A stretch of DNA of 64,000 bases. Source: JANSYL01 sp963921255. Its GTDB lineage: Bacteria > Pseudomonadota > Alphaproteobacteria > Rhodobacterales > Rhodobacteraceae. The translations under genes and the position numbers were made by a program. The stretch covers positions 310,001-374,000 of the forward strand of contig CAWUEW020000001.1 of the NCBI GenBank assembly GCA_963921255.3, given 5' to 3'. Below the pieces are notes generated by a model. It worked only from the letters and a program-made list of their open reading frames with translations. It did no database searches and was not told the DNA's origin. Of the stretch, positions 50,052-59,005 are shown piece after piece (position 1 is the first letter of the stretch; each line of letters starts with the position of its first letter).

Positions 50052-51362
50052 ATGGAAGATCGCACTCCAGATCGCGGCACGCTGGACCCCATTGAAATCG
50101 CCAGCCGGGACGAAATCCAGGCGCTGCAGCTGGAGCGCCTGAAATGGTCATTGGCGCACGCCTATGACAACGTGCCGTTCTACAAGGCAAGCTTTGATGC
50201 CGCCGGCGTGCATCCAAGCGACCTGCACGACCTGGGCGATCTGGCGAAGTTCCCGTTCACCGTGAAGCAGGACCTGCGCGACAATTACCCGTTTGGCATG
50301 TTCGCCGTGCCGCGAGACCAGGTGGCGCGGGTGCATGCCTCGTCCGGCACAACGGGCAAGCCAACGGTGGTGGGCTACACGGCCCGGGACATCGACACCT
50401 GGGCGACCTGCGTGGCGCGGTCGATGCGCGCCAGCGGCACGCGGCCCGGCGACGTGGTGCATATCGCCTATGGCTACGGTCTGTTTACCGGCGGGCTTGG
50501 GGCACATTACGGCGCCGAAAAGCTCGGGTGCACCGTGGTGCCGGTCTCGGGCGGTATGACGCCCCGGCAGGTCCAATTGATCGAGGATTTCGGCGCCTCG
50601 ACGGTCATGGTGACCCCATCCTATGCGTTGTCCATTCTGGATGAGTATCGCGACCAGGGCCGAGACCCGCGCGACAGCCCGCTGAAGGTCGGAATTTTCG
50701 GGGCCGAGCCCTGGACGAACGCCATGCGGGAAGAGATCGAACAGGCCTTCGACATGCACGCGGTCGATATCTACGGCCTGTCCGAAGTGATGGGCCCGGG
50801 CGTGGCCAATGAATGCGTGGAAACCAAGGACGGGCTGCATATCTGGGAGGATCACTTCTATCCCGAGGTCATCGACCCCCAAACCGGCGAGGTTCTGCCC
50901 GATGGCGAAAAGGGCGAGCTGGTCTTCACCTCCCTCAGCAAGGAGGCCTTCCCGATCATTCGATACCGCACCCGCGATCTGACCCGGCTTTTGCCGGGCA
51001 CGGCGCGGTCCATGCGGCGCATGGAGAAGGTGACGGGCCGGTCGGACGACATGATCATTCTGCGCGGGGTGAACGTGTTCCCGACACAGATCGAAGAACA
51101 GTTGATGGCCGTCGATGGGCTGTCTCCACATTTCCAGATCGAGCTGACCCGCACGGGCCGCATGGACGAAATGGCCGTGCATGTCGAAGCGGTCGAAGGG
51201 CCCATGGGCTCGGACACCTTGGCGGCGGCCAGCGCGGCACTGAAGGCGCGCATCAAGGAGCGCGTGGGCATCACCGTCAGCATCACCGCCCATGGCTCGG
51301 GCGGCGTCCCGCGGAGCCAGGGCAAAGCCGTGCGGATCATCGACAACCGACCCAAGGACTGA
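50052..51362 (+). CDS. paaK: Phenylacetate-CoA ligase
   Basis: 436 aa. AMP-forming ligase with the P-loop SSGTTGKPTVVGYT (near residue 98), YGLSEVMGPGVANEC and the C-terminal lid (MIILRGVNVFPTQIEEQLM). It activates phenylacetate to phenylacetyl-CoA, the inducer and first intermediate. ATG 50052 gives the family start. The longer frame from 49977 overlaps paaI and is rejected. Confidence 0.96.
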   Translation: MEDRTPDRGTLDPIEIASRDEIQALQLERLKWSLAHAYDNVPFYKASFDAAGVHPSDLHDLGDLAKFPFTVKQDLRDNYPFGMFAVPRDQVARVHASSGTTGKPTVVGYTARDIDTWATCVARSMRASGTRPGDVVHIAYGYGLFTGGLGAHYGAEKLGCTVVPVSGGMTPRQVQLIEDFGASTVMVTPSYALSILDEYRDQGRDPRDSPLKVGIFGAEPWTNAMREEIEQAFDMHAVDIYGLSEVMGPGVANECVETKDGLHIWEDHFYPEVIDPQTGEVLPDGEKGELVFTSLSKEAFPIIRYRTRDLTRLLPGTARSMRRMEKVTGRSDDMIILRGVNVFPTQIEEQLMAVDGLSPHFQIELTRTGRMDEMAVHVEAVEGPMGSDTLAAASAALKARIKERVGITVSITAHGSGGVPRSQGKAVRIIDNRPKD

Positions 51363-51365
51363 GCC

Positions 51366-51941
51366 GTGCCCCGCGGGCTGGCGAAAGACCATGATCAAAA
51401 GCGCGCCGCCTTGCGCGACGGGGCCGCGCGGCACCTGGCCGATCAGGGATTCGACCGGGCCTCGATGGCCTCGGTCGCCGCGGCGTGCGGCGTATCTAAA
51501 GCCTTGATTTACCACTACTATGACAGCAAAGAAGCCTTGCTGTTCGACATCCTGGACACGCATCTGGGCGCCCTCGTCGACGCGGTCGAGGCCGTCCCGA
51601 CATCCGCCGTCCCCGAAGCCGACCTCCGGGCCTTGGTGCATGCGATCCTGGCGCAGTACCGGGATGCGGACGCCGAGCACAAGCTGCAGTTGGACGCGCT
51701 TTCGACGCTGCCCGCCCACCTGCAAGCGCCGCTTATCGACCTGCAGCGCCGTCTCGTCACCCGGATGGGCGAGGCCCTGGGGCGCGTGGGCACGCAGCAC
51801 GAACAGCGGGCGGTCACCATGACTGTGTTCGGGATGCTGAACTGGTTCTACATGTGGCACCGCCCCGACAAGGGCATCAGCCGCGCGCGCTATGCCGATC
51901 TGGTGACCGACATGATCCTGGGTGGGGTTCGGAACCTCTAG
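51366..51941 (+). CDS. TetR-family regulator of the phenylacetate genes
   Basis: 191 aa. N-terminal helix-turn-helix (LRDGAARHLADQGFDRASMASVAAACGVSKALIYHYYDSKEALLFDIL) and a helical ligand domain. It starts 4 bases after the paaK stop in the same operon, so local control of paa is likely. With PaaX this gives the cluster two regulators. The GACCGATCGGTC palindrome at 49571 is its probable site. Confidence 0.88.
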   Translation: MPRGLAKDHDQKRAALRDGAARHLADQGFDRASMASVAAACGVSKALIYHYYDSKEALLFDILDTHLGALVDAVEAVPTSAVPEADLRALVHAILAQYRDADAEHKLQLDALSTLPAHLQAPLIDLQRRLVTRMGEALGRVGTQHEQRAVTMTVFGMLNWFYMWHRPDKGISRARYADLVTDMILGGVRNL

Positions 51942-52042
51942 GCGATCCCCTGCTGGCTTTGCGGGCCAGCCGACCTTCTCTTTGTCAATGCGCGCCGCCC
52001 GGCGTATGGTCCGCCCGACAGAGGCAACGCCCGGGGACAAGG

Positions 52043-52771
52043 GTGGCACAGCGCGCAGCACGGCGGAAATCCAAGACCGCAGAGCCGGGGGCTTTGGCCC
52101 GGATCGCCCGCCGCACCCGGCGGTGGGCCTGGCGTGGGCTGTCCTATGGGTTCCTGATCGTCGTCCTGTGGGTGACCGTTTATGCCCTTCTGCCGGTGCC
52201 AACGACCGCCTACATGTGGTCTGAAAGCCGCCGCGTGGACGGGGTCGATTATGACTGGGTCGCGATCGAGGACATCTCGGTTCACCTGCAGCGTGCCGCG
52301 GTCGCCGCGGAAGACGCGAATTTCTGCCTGCACTGGGGCTTTGACATGGCCGCGATCCGCGAGGTGATCGAAGATGGCGGCACGCGCGGCGCGTCGACGA
52401 TCAGCCAGCAGACCGTGAAAAACGCCTTTCTCTGGCATGGCCGATCCTGGGTGCGAAAGGCCCTGGAGGCCGCGATCACGCCCATCATGGAAATCATCTG
52501 GCCCAAACGCCGTGTGCTGGAGGTTTATCTCAACATCGCCGAGTTCGACGACGGGGTGTTCGGCGCCGAGGCCGCGGCGCAGCACCATTTCGGCGTCAGC
52601 GCCACAGATCTGACACTGCGCCAAGCCTCCCTTTTGGCGGCCATTCTGCCGGCGCCGCAGGCCCGATCGGCCAGCGCCCCCTCTGATTGGGTGTCCCGTC
52701 GGGCCCGTTCGATCGCGGATGGTGCAGCCACAATCGCGACCGATGGGCGGGACGGATGCTTTGTGAATTGA
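52043..52771 (+). CDS. mtgA: Monofunctional biosynthetic peptidoglycan transglycosylase
   Basis: 242 aa. Basic cytoplasmic N-terminus, one membrane helix (GLSYGFLIVVLWVTVYALLPV), then the GT51 domain: VAAEDANFCLHWGFDMAAIREVI, GASTISQQTVKNAFLW and KRRVLEVYLNIAEFDDGVFGAEAAAQHHFG (catalytic Glu in 'AAEDANF' and 'E-F'). It polymerises lipid II. The GTG at 52043, preceded by GGGGACAAGG, was chosen because the longer ORF upstream overlaps the TetR gene. Confidence 0.92.
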   Translation: MAQRAARRKSKTAEPGALARIARRTRRWAWRGLSYGFLIVVLWVTVYALLPVPTTAYMWSESRRVDGVDYDWVAIEDISVHLQRAAVAAEDANFCLHWGFDMAAIREVIEDGGTRGASTISQQTVKNAFLWHGRSWVRKALEAAITPIMEIIWPKRRVLEVYLNIAEFDDGVFGAEAAAQHHFGVSATDLTLRQASLLAAILPAPQARSASAPSDWVSRRARSIADGAATIATDGRDGCFVN

Positions 52772-52833
52772 AACCCATGACCTTTTTGCGCCATGACTTG
52801 CTTAATTTCAGTTCCCCATTCGAGCGCTAGCGC

Positions 52834-53499
52834 ATGAACCGCCTGTATCATTTCGCCCTGTCCCCGTTCTGCCGCAAAGTGCGGCTGGTTCTGGCCGAAA
52901 AGAAAATCGATGTGGAACTGGTGGATGAAAAATACTGGGAACCCACCACCGAGTTCTTGCGCCGCAATCCGGCCGGGCAAGTCCCGGTTCTGAAGATCGA
53001 CGGCATGTTGATGAGCGAATCGAACGCGATCTGCGAATATCTCGAGGAAACCGTCCCCGATCCGGCGTTGATGCCCGGCGACCCCAAGCCCCGTGCCGAG
53101 GTTCGGCGTCTTGTCGGGTGGTTTGACGACAAGTTCCACGCCGAGGTGACGGCCAATCTGGTCTATGAACGGGTGAACAAGAAGATCATGCGCGGCGGCT
53201 ATCCCGACGGGCGAGCGGTCAAGACCGGCGCAGCGCGGATCAAGTATCACATGGACTATATGACCTGGCTTCTGGACCATCGCCGCTGGCTGGCGGGCGA
53301 CCGGATGACCCTGGCCGATTTTACGGCGGCTGCGCATTTGAGCTGTTTGGACTATATCTCGGACGTGGACTGGAACCGGTCAGAGGTGGTCAAGGATTGG
53401 TACGCGAAAATCAAAAGCCGACCGGCGTTTCGCTCGATCCTGGCGGATCAGGTTCCGGGGTTCCTGCAGCCCCCGCATTACGCGAACCTGGATTTTTGA
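52834..53499 (+). CDS. Glutathione S-transferase family protein
   Basis: 221 aa. Thioredoxin-fold N-terminus (LYHFALSPFCRKVRLVLAEKKIDVELVDEKYWEPTTEFLRRNPAGQVPVLKIDG...MSESNAICEYLEE) with SPFCRKVR near the active site, and a helical C-terminal domain. Substrate unknown. Its TGA stop overlaps the TTG start of queG by 4 bases. Confidence 0.92.
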   Translation: MNRLYHFALSPFCRKVRLVLAEKKIDVELVDEKYWEPTTEFLRRNPAGQVPVLKIDGMLMSESNAICEYLEETVPDPALMPGDPKPRAEVRRLVGWFDDKFHAEVTANLVYERVNKKIMRGGYPDGRAVKTGAARIKYHMDYMTWLLDHRRWLAGDRMTLADFTAAAHLSCLDYISDVDWNRSEVVKDWYAKIKSRPAFRSILADQVPGFLQPPHYANLDF

Positions 53500-54581
53500 C
53501 CGACCTGAAAGCCGCCCTTCACGCCGAGGCCTTGGCCGCCGGGTTTGCCAAGATGCGAATCTGCCGTCCCGACGCGGTGCCCGAGCTGCCCGCACGGCTG
53601 GCCAGGTTTCTCGAGGACGGACGCCACGGCCAGATGGCGTGGATGGCCGAGCGCACCCATTGGCGCGCGAACCCGGCGGCCCTGTGGCCTGAAGCGCGCG
53701 CGGTGATACTCCTGGCGGATCTCTACACGCCTGAGGCCGATCCGCTGGCGGCGTTGGAGCGGACCGACTGTGGCACCATCAGCGTCTACGCCCAGAACCG
53801 CGACTATCACGACGTGGTCAAGAAACGCCTGAAACGCGTGGGGCGCTGGTTGCTGGACGCCGCGCAGGGCAAGGAGCGAAAATTTGCAAATTTTCGCGGC
53901 AGAAATTTTGAAATTTCTGCCCCCGCGGAGATCAAGGTTTTTGTCGATACGGCCCCGGTGATGGAGAAACCCCTGGCCGCCGCTGCCGGCCTTGGGTGGC
54001 AGGGCAAACATACCAACCTGCTGAGCCGGGACCTGGGGAACTGGTTCTTCCTGGGGGCGATTTTCACGACATTGGACCTGGCGCCCGACGCGCCGGAGAC
54101 GGGTCATTGCGGAAGCTGCACCGCGTGCCTTGATGTCTGCCCGACCGACGCATTTCCCGCGCCCTATCAGTTGGATGCGCGGCGCTGCATTTCCTATCTG
54201 ACCATCGAGCACAAAGGCCCGGTCGATCCGGACCTGCGGGGCAAGATGGGCAATCGCATCTATGGCTGCGACGATTGCCTGGCGGTGTGCCCCTGGAACA
54301 AGTTTGCGCAAGCCGCGACCGAGCTGCGCTACAGCGCCCGACCCGACCTTCAAAGCCCGGATTTGGCCACCTTGGCCGGGCTGGACGACGCGGCGTTCCG
54401 GGCCCGCTTTTCGGGGTCACCGATCAAGCGGATTGGCCGCGACCGGTTTGTGCGGAATGTGCTTTATGCCATTGGCAACAGTGGGTCGCCGCGCCTGCGG
54501 GCCGTGGCACAAGGTCTGGTGGATGACCCAGACGCGGCCGTGGCGGATGCGGCGCGGTGGGCAGTGGAGCAATTGACATGA
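53496..54581 (+). CDS. queG: Epoxyqueuosine reductase QueG with in-frame palindromic insertion
   Basis: 361 aa. Cobalamin-binding N-terminal half and two 4Fe-4S ferredoxin motifs (CGSCTACLDVCPTDAF and CDDCLAVCPWNKF). It reduces epoxyqueuosine to queuosine in tRNA. The frame starts at TTG 53496 inside the GST stop (TTGA). Between AAQG and AEIKVFVDTAPVMEKPLAA an extra ~18 residues (KERKFANFRGRNFEISAP) are encoded by two adjoining palindromes (53876-53921). Neighbouring sequence and family spacing suggest this is a young insertion that kept the frame. Confidence 0.93.
   Translation: MTDLKAALHAEALAAGFAKMRICRPDAVPELPARLARFLEDGRHGQMAWMAERTHWRANPAALWPEARAVILLADLYTPEADPLAALERTDCGTISVYAQNRDYHDVVKKRLKRVGRWLLDAAQGKERKFANFRGRNFEISAPAEIKVFVDTAPVMEKPLAAAAGLGWQGKHTNLLSRDLGNWFFLGAIFTTLDLAPDAPETGHCGSCTACLDVCPTDAFPAPYQLDARRCISYLTIEHKGPVDPDLRGKMGNRIYGCDDCLAVCPWNKFAQAATELRYSARPDLQSPDLATLAGLDDAAFRARFSGSPIKRIGRDRFVRNVLYAIGNSGSPRLRAVAQGLVDDPDAAVADAARWAVEQLT
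53876..53921. repeat. Two adjoining palindromes inserted in queG
   Basis: Palindrome 1 (22 bp, 53876-53897): arms GCGAAAATTTG and CAAATTTTCGC. Palindrome 2 (53898-53921): GGCAGAAATTT-TG-AAATTTCTGCC. They touch without a gap (46 bases). AT content is far above the flanks. The first shares GAAAAT-N6-ATTTTC with the recF-leader hairpin at 23081. This is the kind of element that can be translated, as with Rickettsia palindromic elements. Confidence 0.85.
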
Positions 54582-55444
54582 AACTTGTGATTTTCGGTAT
54601 GGGGTTCACGTCGAAAGCGCTTGTGGAAGAGCTGCGCCCCGTCCCCCCTGGCAGCATTCTGGGCACCACCCGCAGCGCCGAGAAAGCAGCGGCGCTGGAG
54701 GCCATGGGGGTTGGTCCGCGTGTCTTTCCCGGCACCGACCTGAGCGCGGATTTGACCGATGCGACCCATGTTCTGATCTCTGCCGGGCCTGACAAGGGGC
54801 GCGATCCGGTCCTGGCCGAGCTTCGCGACGTTTTTGCAGACCTGGCCAAGGGCTTCACCTGGGTCGGGTACCTCAGCACGACGGGGGTTTATGGCGACCA
54901 CCAAGGCGGATGGGTCACGGAAACGACGCCGGCCAAGCCATCCACAAAGCGCGGTGAGGCCCGCGTGGTGACCGAAGGCGAATGGCAGGCCCTTGCCCGC
55001 GATCACGGCCTGCCGCTGCACATCTTCCGTCTTCCCGGCATCTACGGGCCGGGACGTGGCCCCTTTGAAAAGGTGCGCAACGGCACGGCGCGGCGGATCA
55101 TCAAGGACGGGCAGGTCTTTGGTCGCATCCATGTCGAGGATATTGCCCAGACCCTTGTCGCCTCGATGAAGGCCCCCAATCCGGGTGCGATTTACAATGT
55201 GTCCGACGATGATCCGGCCCCACCGCAGGATGTCATTGGATATGCGGCCGACCTTCTGGGATTGCCCGTCCCCCCGGCCATCCCCTTTGAAGAGGCCGAG
55301 ATGACGCCCATGGCCCGCAGCTTTTATGCCGAGAGCAAGCGCGTCGATAACCGCCGGATCAAAGAGGAACTGGGCATCAAACTGCGCTATCCGGACTACA
55401 AAACCGGGCTGGATGCGCTGTTTGCCGCCGAGCAAAAGACATGA
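54578..55444 (+). CDS. NAD(P)-binding SDR/epimerase-like protein
   Basis: 288 aa. It begins MKLVIFGMGFTSKALVEEL and contains YLSTTGVYGDHQGGWVTETTP and FRLPGIYGPGRGPFEKVRNG, an extended-SDR pattern (Tyr of 'STTGVYG'). Substrate unknown. The start overlaps the queG stop (ATGA), so it may act in the same transcript. Confidence 0.82.
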   Translation: MKLVIFGMGFTSKALVEELRPVPPGSILGTTRSAEKAAALEAMGVGPRVFPGTDLSADLTDATHVLISAGPDKGRDPVLAELRDVFADLAKGFTWVGYLSTTGVYGDHQGGWVTETTPAKPSTKRGEARVVTEGEWQALARDHGLPLHIFRLPGIYGPGRGPFEKVRNGTARRIIKDGQVFGRIHVEDIAQTLVASMKAPNPGAIYNVSDDDPAPPQDVIGYAADLLGLPVPPAIPFEEAEMTPMARSFYAESKRVDNRRIKEELGIKLRYPDYKTGLDALFAAEQKT

Positions 55445-55504
55445 GGCTTCGCAGACGGGCATCCTTGCGCTAGGACAGCGAAAAAGAACCGGAGCAGCTA
55501 CAAA

Positions 55505-55993
55505 ATGAATCGCCGTCACGCGCTTGCGCTGTTGGGATCGACCGCGGCCCTATCGGGGTGCTCGAAATTCGCGTCCTATTCGGGCCCGGAGGTCACACGG
55601 CTGGAGGTGTACAAAGGCCAACGGCTGCTGCTTGCGTTCCACCATGACGAGGTCCTTGAGGCCTACGAGATGGAGCTTGGCTTTGCCCCAACCGGGCACA
55701 AGACCGAATATGGGGATGGTCGGACGCCCGAGGGCGACTACACCATCGACCGCCGAAATCCCGAAAGCAACTTCTACCTGTCGCTTGGGATCAGCTATCC
55801 GAACGAAGCGGACATCGCGCAGGCGGCGGCGCGCGGGGTGAACCCCGGCGGCGATATCTTCATTCACGGCACGACGCGGCCCTTCCGGGGACGGGACGAT
55901 TGGACGGCCGGGTGTATCGCGGTCAGCAACCGAGACATGCGCCAGCTTTATGCAATGGTCGCGGTTGGGACACCAATTTCGCTGTACGCTTAG
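55505..55993 (+). CDS. YkuD-domain lipoprotein (L,D-transpeptidase-like, DpaA/YafK type)
   Basis: 162 aa. A lipobox (LSGCSKF, Cys19) follows the signal sequence, so it is probably lipid-anchored. The YkuD core has GGDIFIHGTTRP and DWTAGCIAVSNRDM, giving the catalytic His and Cys. It may cut or form 3-3 crosslinks or remove Braun lipoprotein-like links. Its last 4 bases overlap the convergent CAP gene end. Confidence 0.88.
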   Translation: MNRRHALALLGSTAALSGCSKFASYSGPEVTRLEVYKGQRLLLAFHHDEVLEAYEMELGFAPTGHKTEYGDGRTPEGDYTIDRRNPESNFYLSLGISYPNEADIAQAAARGVNPGGDIFIHGTTRPFRGRDDWTAGCIAVSNRDMRQLYAMVAVGTPISLYA

Positions 55994-56544
55994 CCCGACG
56001 GCGCGTTGGCCGGGCCGGACCGTCCGCCATCCCCCGTGACCAGAGTCCACCAGATCTTGCCGTTGTCTTCCTGGTAAAAGGATACGCCCAGATCGCGGGC
56101 GGCGGGATCGACGATCACGCCGCGTGTGTCCGCCTGCTGCATCCACGCCGCGACCGTCTCGAGCTCTGATTCGTAGGTTTCCGAGATGTTTTCGCCCAGA
56201 ACGGTGCCCGCATATCCGGCCCTCTGCGCCCGATCGATGGGCGAAGACCCGTCCGATCCGAAATGCCATGGGCGGTTTTGCAGCGCCATGTCGCGCGAAT
56301 GCGTGGCCGCCGCCGCGTTGAGTTCCGCACTCAGCGTCAACGCGGGCGCACCGGACGCCTGGCGAAACGCGTTCACGCTGTCGAGCACCCGAAACTGGAT
56401 GCTGGCGGTATCGTCTGGGTTGATTCGGTACAGCACCGGCAAAGGCTGCCCGTCGGGGCCCAGGCGGGGTGCCAGAGGCACACAGGCCGAAACTGCGACG
56501 CAGCACAGCACCAAGATCAACCGACGAAGACGCATGATTTCCAT
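55990..56544 (-). CDS. CAP-domain (SCP/PR1-like) lipoprotein
   Basis: 184 aa. Signal sequence with a lipobox-like VSACVPL. The CAP domain (VLDSVNAFRQASGAPALTLSAELNAAAATHSRDMALQNRPWHFGSDG...AGYAGTVLGENISETYESE) follows. The role in bacteria is unknown, possibly envelope related. It is convergent with the YkuD lipoprotein gene and divergent from a second YkuD gene. Confidence 0.85.
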   Translation of the reverse strand: MEIMRLRRLILVLCCVAVSACVPLAPRLGPDGQPLPVLYRINPDDTASIQFRVLDSVNAFRQASGAPALTLSAELNAAAATHSRDMALQNRPWHFGSDGSSPIDRAQRAGYAGTVLGENISETYESELETVAAWMQQADTRGVIVDPAARDLGVSFYQEDNGKIWWTLVTGDGGRSGPANAPSG

Positions 56545-56705
56545 AATTTAAGGAAAAACTGTTGCAAAATCCTTTACAACCCGCGGCCTGCTTCGCTGCG
56601 GCAATTGCATCACAGCCGTTGCCATTTCGACTCAAATCCTGTGCGCCACACCGCGTCCCTGTGGTATCGTCGCGTCGACAAAGAGGCGGTCACCGCCCGA
56701 CGTGA

Positions 56706-57311
56706 ATGAGGCAGAGAGATGAGCAATCCCCCCGACATCGGGTTTCTCGGCGCGCGTTTTTGGGCGCGGCCGTCAGCGGATTCGCAGCGCCCGCATTGGC
56801 GCAAACCTCGGACAGTACCGAGCTGGAAGGCGATATTTCGGGCGAGGTGCGCCGCAATATCTCGAGCTTCCGGACGCTGGATTGGCGCCCGTATTTTGGT
56901 GATCTGCGCAACGGTGCGATCCTGGTCGATATCACCTCGCGGGCCTTGCATTATTGGAGCGAAGACCAGTCGGTCTACCGTCTTTACCCAACGTCAGTAC
57001 CGATGTCCGAAGACCTGACACGGACCGGGCGGACCGAGGTGACGCGCCTTGTCGAAGGGCCAAGCTGGCGCCCAACCCCCGCGATGCGCGAACGCAACCC
57101 GGAATGGCCCGACTTCATTGGCCCGGGGCCGGATAACCCTTTGGGCACACACGCGCTTCATCTGAGTTGGCAGTACTATCGGATCCACGGCACCCATGAT
57201 ACACGTAAGATCGGACGCCGGTCGTCGAACGGGTGTATTGGCCTATACAACGAGCACATCGCTGATCTGTTCGCTTTGGCCAAGCGTGGCACGCAAGTGT
57301 TGCTTATTTGA
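56706..57311 (+). CDS. Tat-exported L,D-transpeptidase (YkuD)
   Basis: 201 aa. A twin-arginine signal SRRAFLGAAVSGFAAPALA near residue 14. The YkuD core ends YRIHGTHDTRKIGRRSSNGCIGLYNEHIADLFALAKRGTQVLLI with catalytic Cys in SSNGCIG. It makes 3-3 crosslinks in peptidoglycan. It starts 161 bases after the divergent CAP gene. Confidence 0.92.
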   Translation: MRQRDEQSPRHRVSRRAFLGAAVSGFAAPALAQTSDSTELEGDISGEVRRNISSFRTLDWRPYFGDLRNGAILVDITSRALHYWSEDQSVYRLYPTSVPMSEDLTRTGRTEVTRLVEGPSWRPTPAMRERNPEWPDFIGPGPDNPLGTHALHLSWQYYRIHGTHDTRKIGRRSSNGCIGLYNEHIADLFALAKRGTQVLLI

Positions 57312-57459
57312 CGACAAATTGGCGCTCATGAAGTTTGGGCCATTTTGGCGGCATTGCAATCAGTGTGCATTGCTGGTTAAAGGTGGTCACGAGGTACAGT
57401 CTTGGGTGCCCTGAACCTGCGCAATAAAGCGTGTATAGGGGCGTATCTTGGAGGATATT

Positions 57460-57656
57460 ATGAAGAAACTCGCTCTCGCTGCTGCTCTGTCCGTTGCCGC
57501 AACCGTTGCCGCAACCGGTGCTTTCGCCGGTGGCTACGTGAGCCCGTCATTGAACCCGTTGTCATCGTCGAAGAAACCTCTTCGTCGGCTGGCGGCATCC
57601 TGGTTCCGATCCTGGCTCTGATCCTGATCGCAGCTGCTGTCGCCGCGAACGACTGA
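57460..57656 (+). pseudogene. Small exported protein, frameshifted
   Basis: A strong GGAGG at 57450-57454 precedes ATG 57460. The frame encodes a signal sequence MKKLALAAALSVAATVAATGAFAGGYV, then runs into junk. In the +1 frame the expected tail EPVIEPVVIVEETSSSAGG and ILVPILALILIAAAVAAND follows to TGA 57654. One G is missing near 57540 (GTGGAGCCC would restore it). The product would be about 65 aa with a C-terminal membrane helix, a family common in Rhodobacterales. The sequence VAATVAAT comes from a 12-bp tandem duplication. Confidence 0.75.
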
Positions 57657-57680
57657 TCGTCGCGACACATACAGTTAGAG

Positions 57681-57718
57681 AAGGCGGTCCGCTGGTTGCG
57701 GGCCGCCTTTTCTTTTTG
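57681..57718 (+). terminator. Rho-independent terminator after the small exported protein gene
   Basis: Arms GGCGGTCCGC (57683-57692) and GCGGGCCGCC (57698-57707), with one mismatch and loop TGGTT, followed by TTTTCTTTTT. Confidence 0.88.
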
Positions 57719-57763
57719 GTGCGATCTGCCGGACCGTCGCCGGGGCGTGGAACCGCGTAGACC

Positions 57764-58948
57764 TTAGCCCGCGATGCCGGTTTCTGCCGCGATCTGGGCT
57801 TTGGATTTGCGCGCACGCTCGGTGGCGGATTTCAACTGACCGCAGGCGGCCATGATATCTTCGCCGCGAGGCGTGCGGATCGGGCTGGCATAGCCGGCCT
57901 TGTAGATGATGTCGGCAAACCGCTCGATGCGGGCCCAGTCAGACCGCTGATACGGCGCACCCGGCCATTCGTTGAATGGGATCAGGTTGATTTTTGCTGG
58001 AATGCCTTTGATCAGCTGCACCAGCCGGCGGGCATCTTCATCACTGTCGTTCACATCCTTCAACATCACGTATTCGAACGTAATGCGCTCTGAGTTCGAC
58101 AGCTTGGGATACGCGCGCAGCGCGTCCAGCAATTCCGCAATCGGCCATTTCTTGTTGATTGGCACAAGCGTGTCGCGGATCGGATCCGTCGTGGCGTGGA
58201 AGCTGACCGCCAGAAGGCTGCCGATCTCTTCCGCGGTGCGCGCGATTTCCGGGACAACCCCCGACGTGCTGAGCGTGATCCGGCGGCGGCTGAGGCTGAT
58301 GCCTTCGGCATCCATCGCGATCTTCATCGCGTCGCGCACATTCTCGAAATTATAAAGCGGCTCGCCCATGCCCATCAGGACGATGTTCGACAGAAGGCGG
58401 GGACGCTCGCCCGTGCCTTCGCCCGGCTCTGGCCATTCGCCCAAATCATCGCGCGCCACCATGATCTGGCCGACAATTTCGCCGGCGGTCAGGTTGCGCA
58501 CCAGCTTCTGTGTGCCGGTATGGCAGAACGAACAGGTCAGGGTGCAGCCCACCTGGCTGGAGATGCACAGCGTGCCACGGTCTTCTTCGGGGATGTACAC
58601 AACCTCGACCTCGTGGCCGCCGGCGATCCGCACCAGATACTTGCGCGTGCCATCGGCCGACACCTGTTTGCTGACCACCTCGGGCACCGCGATCACGAAC
58701 TGCTCGGCCAACTGCGCGCGATACGCCTTGGACAGGTTCGTCATGGCGTCAAAGTCGCGGACCCCTTTGTGGTAGATCCACTGCCAGATCTGACCCACCC
58801 GCATCTTGGCCTGCTTTTCCGGCGTGCCGGCCGCGATCAGGGCCGTGCGCAACCCCTCCCGGGTGAGGCCCACCAGATTGGTCGGCCCCTCGGGCAATTT
58901 GCGCGGAATGGTCAATACATCCTGCGTGACAGGTGCAGTGGCGGTCAT
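57764..58948 (-). CDS. rlmN: Dual-specificity 23S rRNA/tRNA adenine C2 methyltransferase RlmN
   Basis: 394 aa. Radical-SAM motif CTLTCSFCHTG (C-X3-C-X2-C), upstream TLCISSQVGCTLTCSF, and the C-terminal catalytic Cys region (GEDIMAACGQL). N-terminal helical domain (QAKMRVGQIWQWIYHKGVRDFDAMTNLSK). It methylates A2503 in 23S rRNA and A37 in some tRNAs. The full length and all motifs are intact. Confidence 0.96.
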   Translation of the reverse strand: MTATAPVTQDVLTIPRKLPEGPTNLVGLTREGLRTALIAAGTPEKQAKMRVGQIWQWIYHKGVRDFDAMTNLSKAYRAQLAEQFVIAVPEVVSKQVSADGTRKYLVRIAGGHEVEVVYIPEEDRGTLCISSQVGCTLTCSFCHTGTQKLVRNLTAGEIVGQIMVARDDLGEWPEPGEGTGERPRLLSNIVLMGMGEPLYNFENVRDAMKIAMDAEGISLSRRRITLSTSGVVPEIARTAEEIGSLLAVSFHATTDPIRDTLVPINKKWPIAELLDALRAYPKLSNSERITFEYVMLKDVNDSDEDARRLVQLIKGIPAKINLIPFNEWPGAPYQRSDWARIERFADIIYKAGYASPIRTPRGEDIMAACGQLKSATERARKSKAQIAAETGIAG

Positions 58949-59005
58949 GGCTCAATCCTTCGAAGATTGAGGGGACATATAGCCCGGTTGCCGTCGGTGC
59001 AAGAA

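Noticed and set aside
57491..57516. Tandem 12-bp repeat as a possible CRISPR or satellite
   Set aside because: Only two copies, in frame, encoding VAATVAAT inside a signal sequence. A simple duplication.
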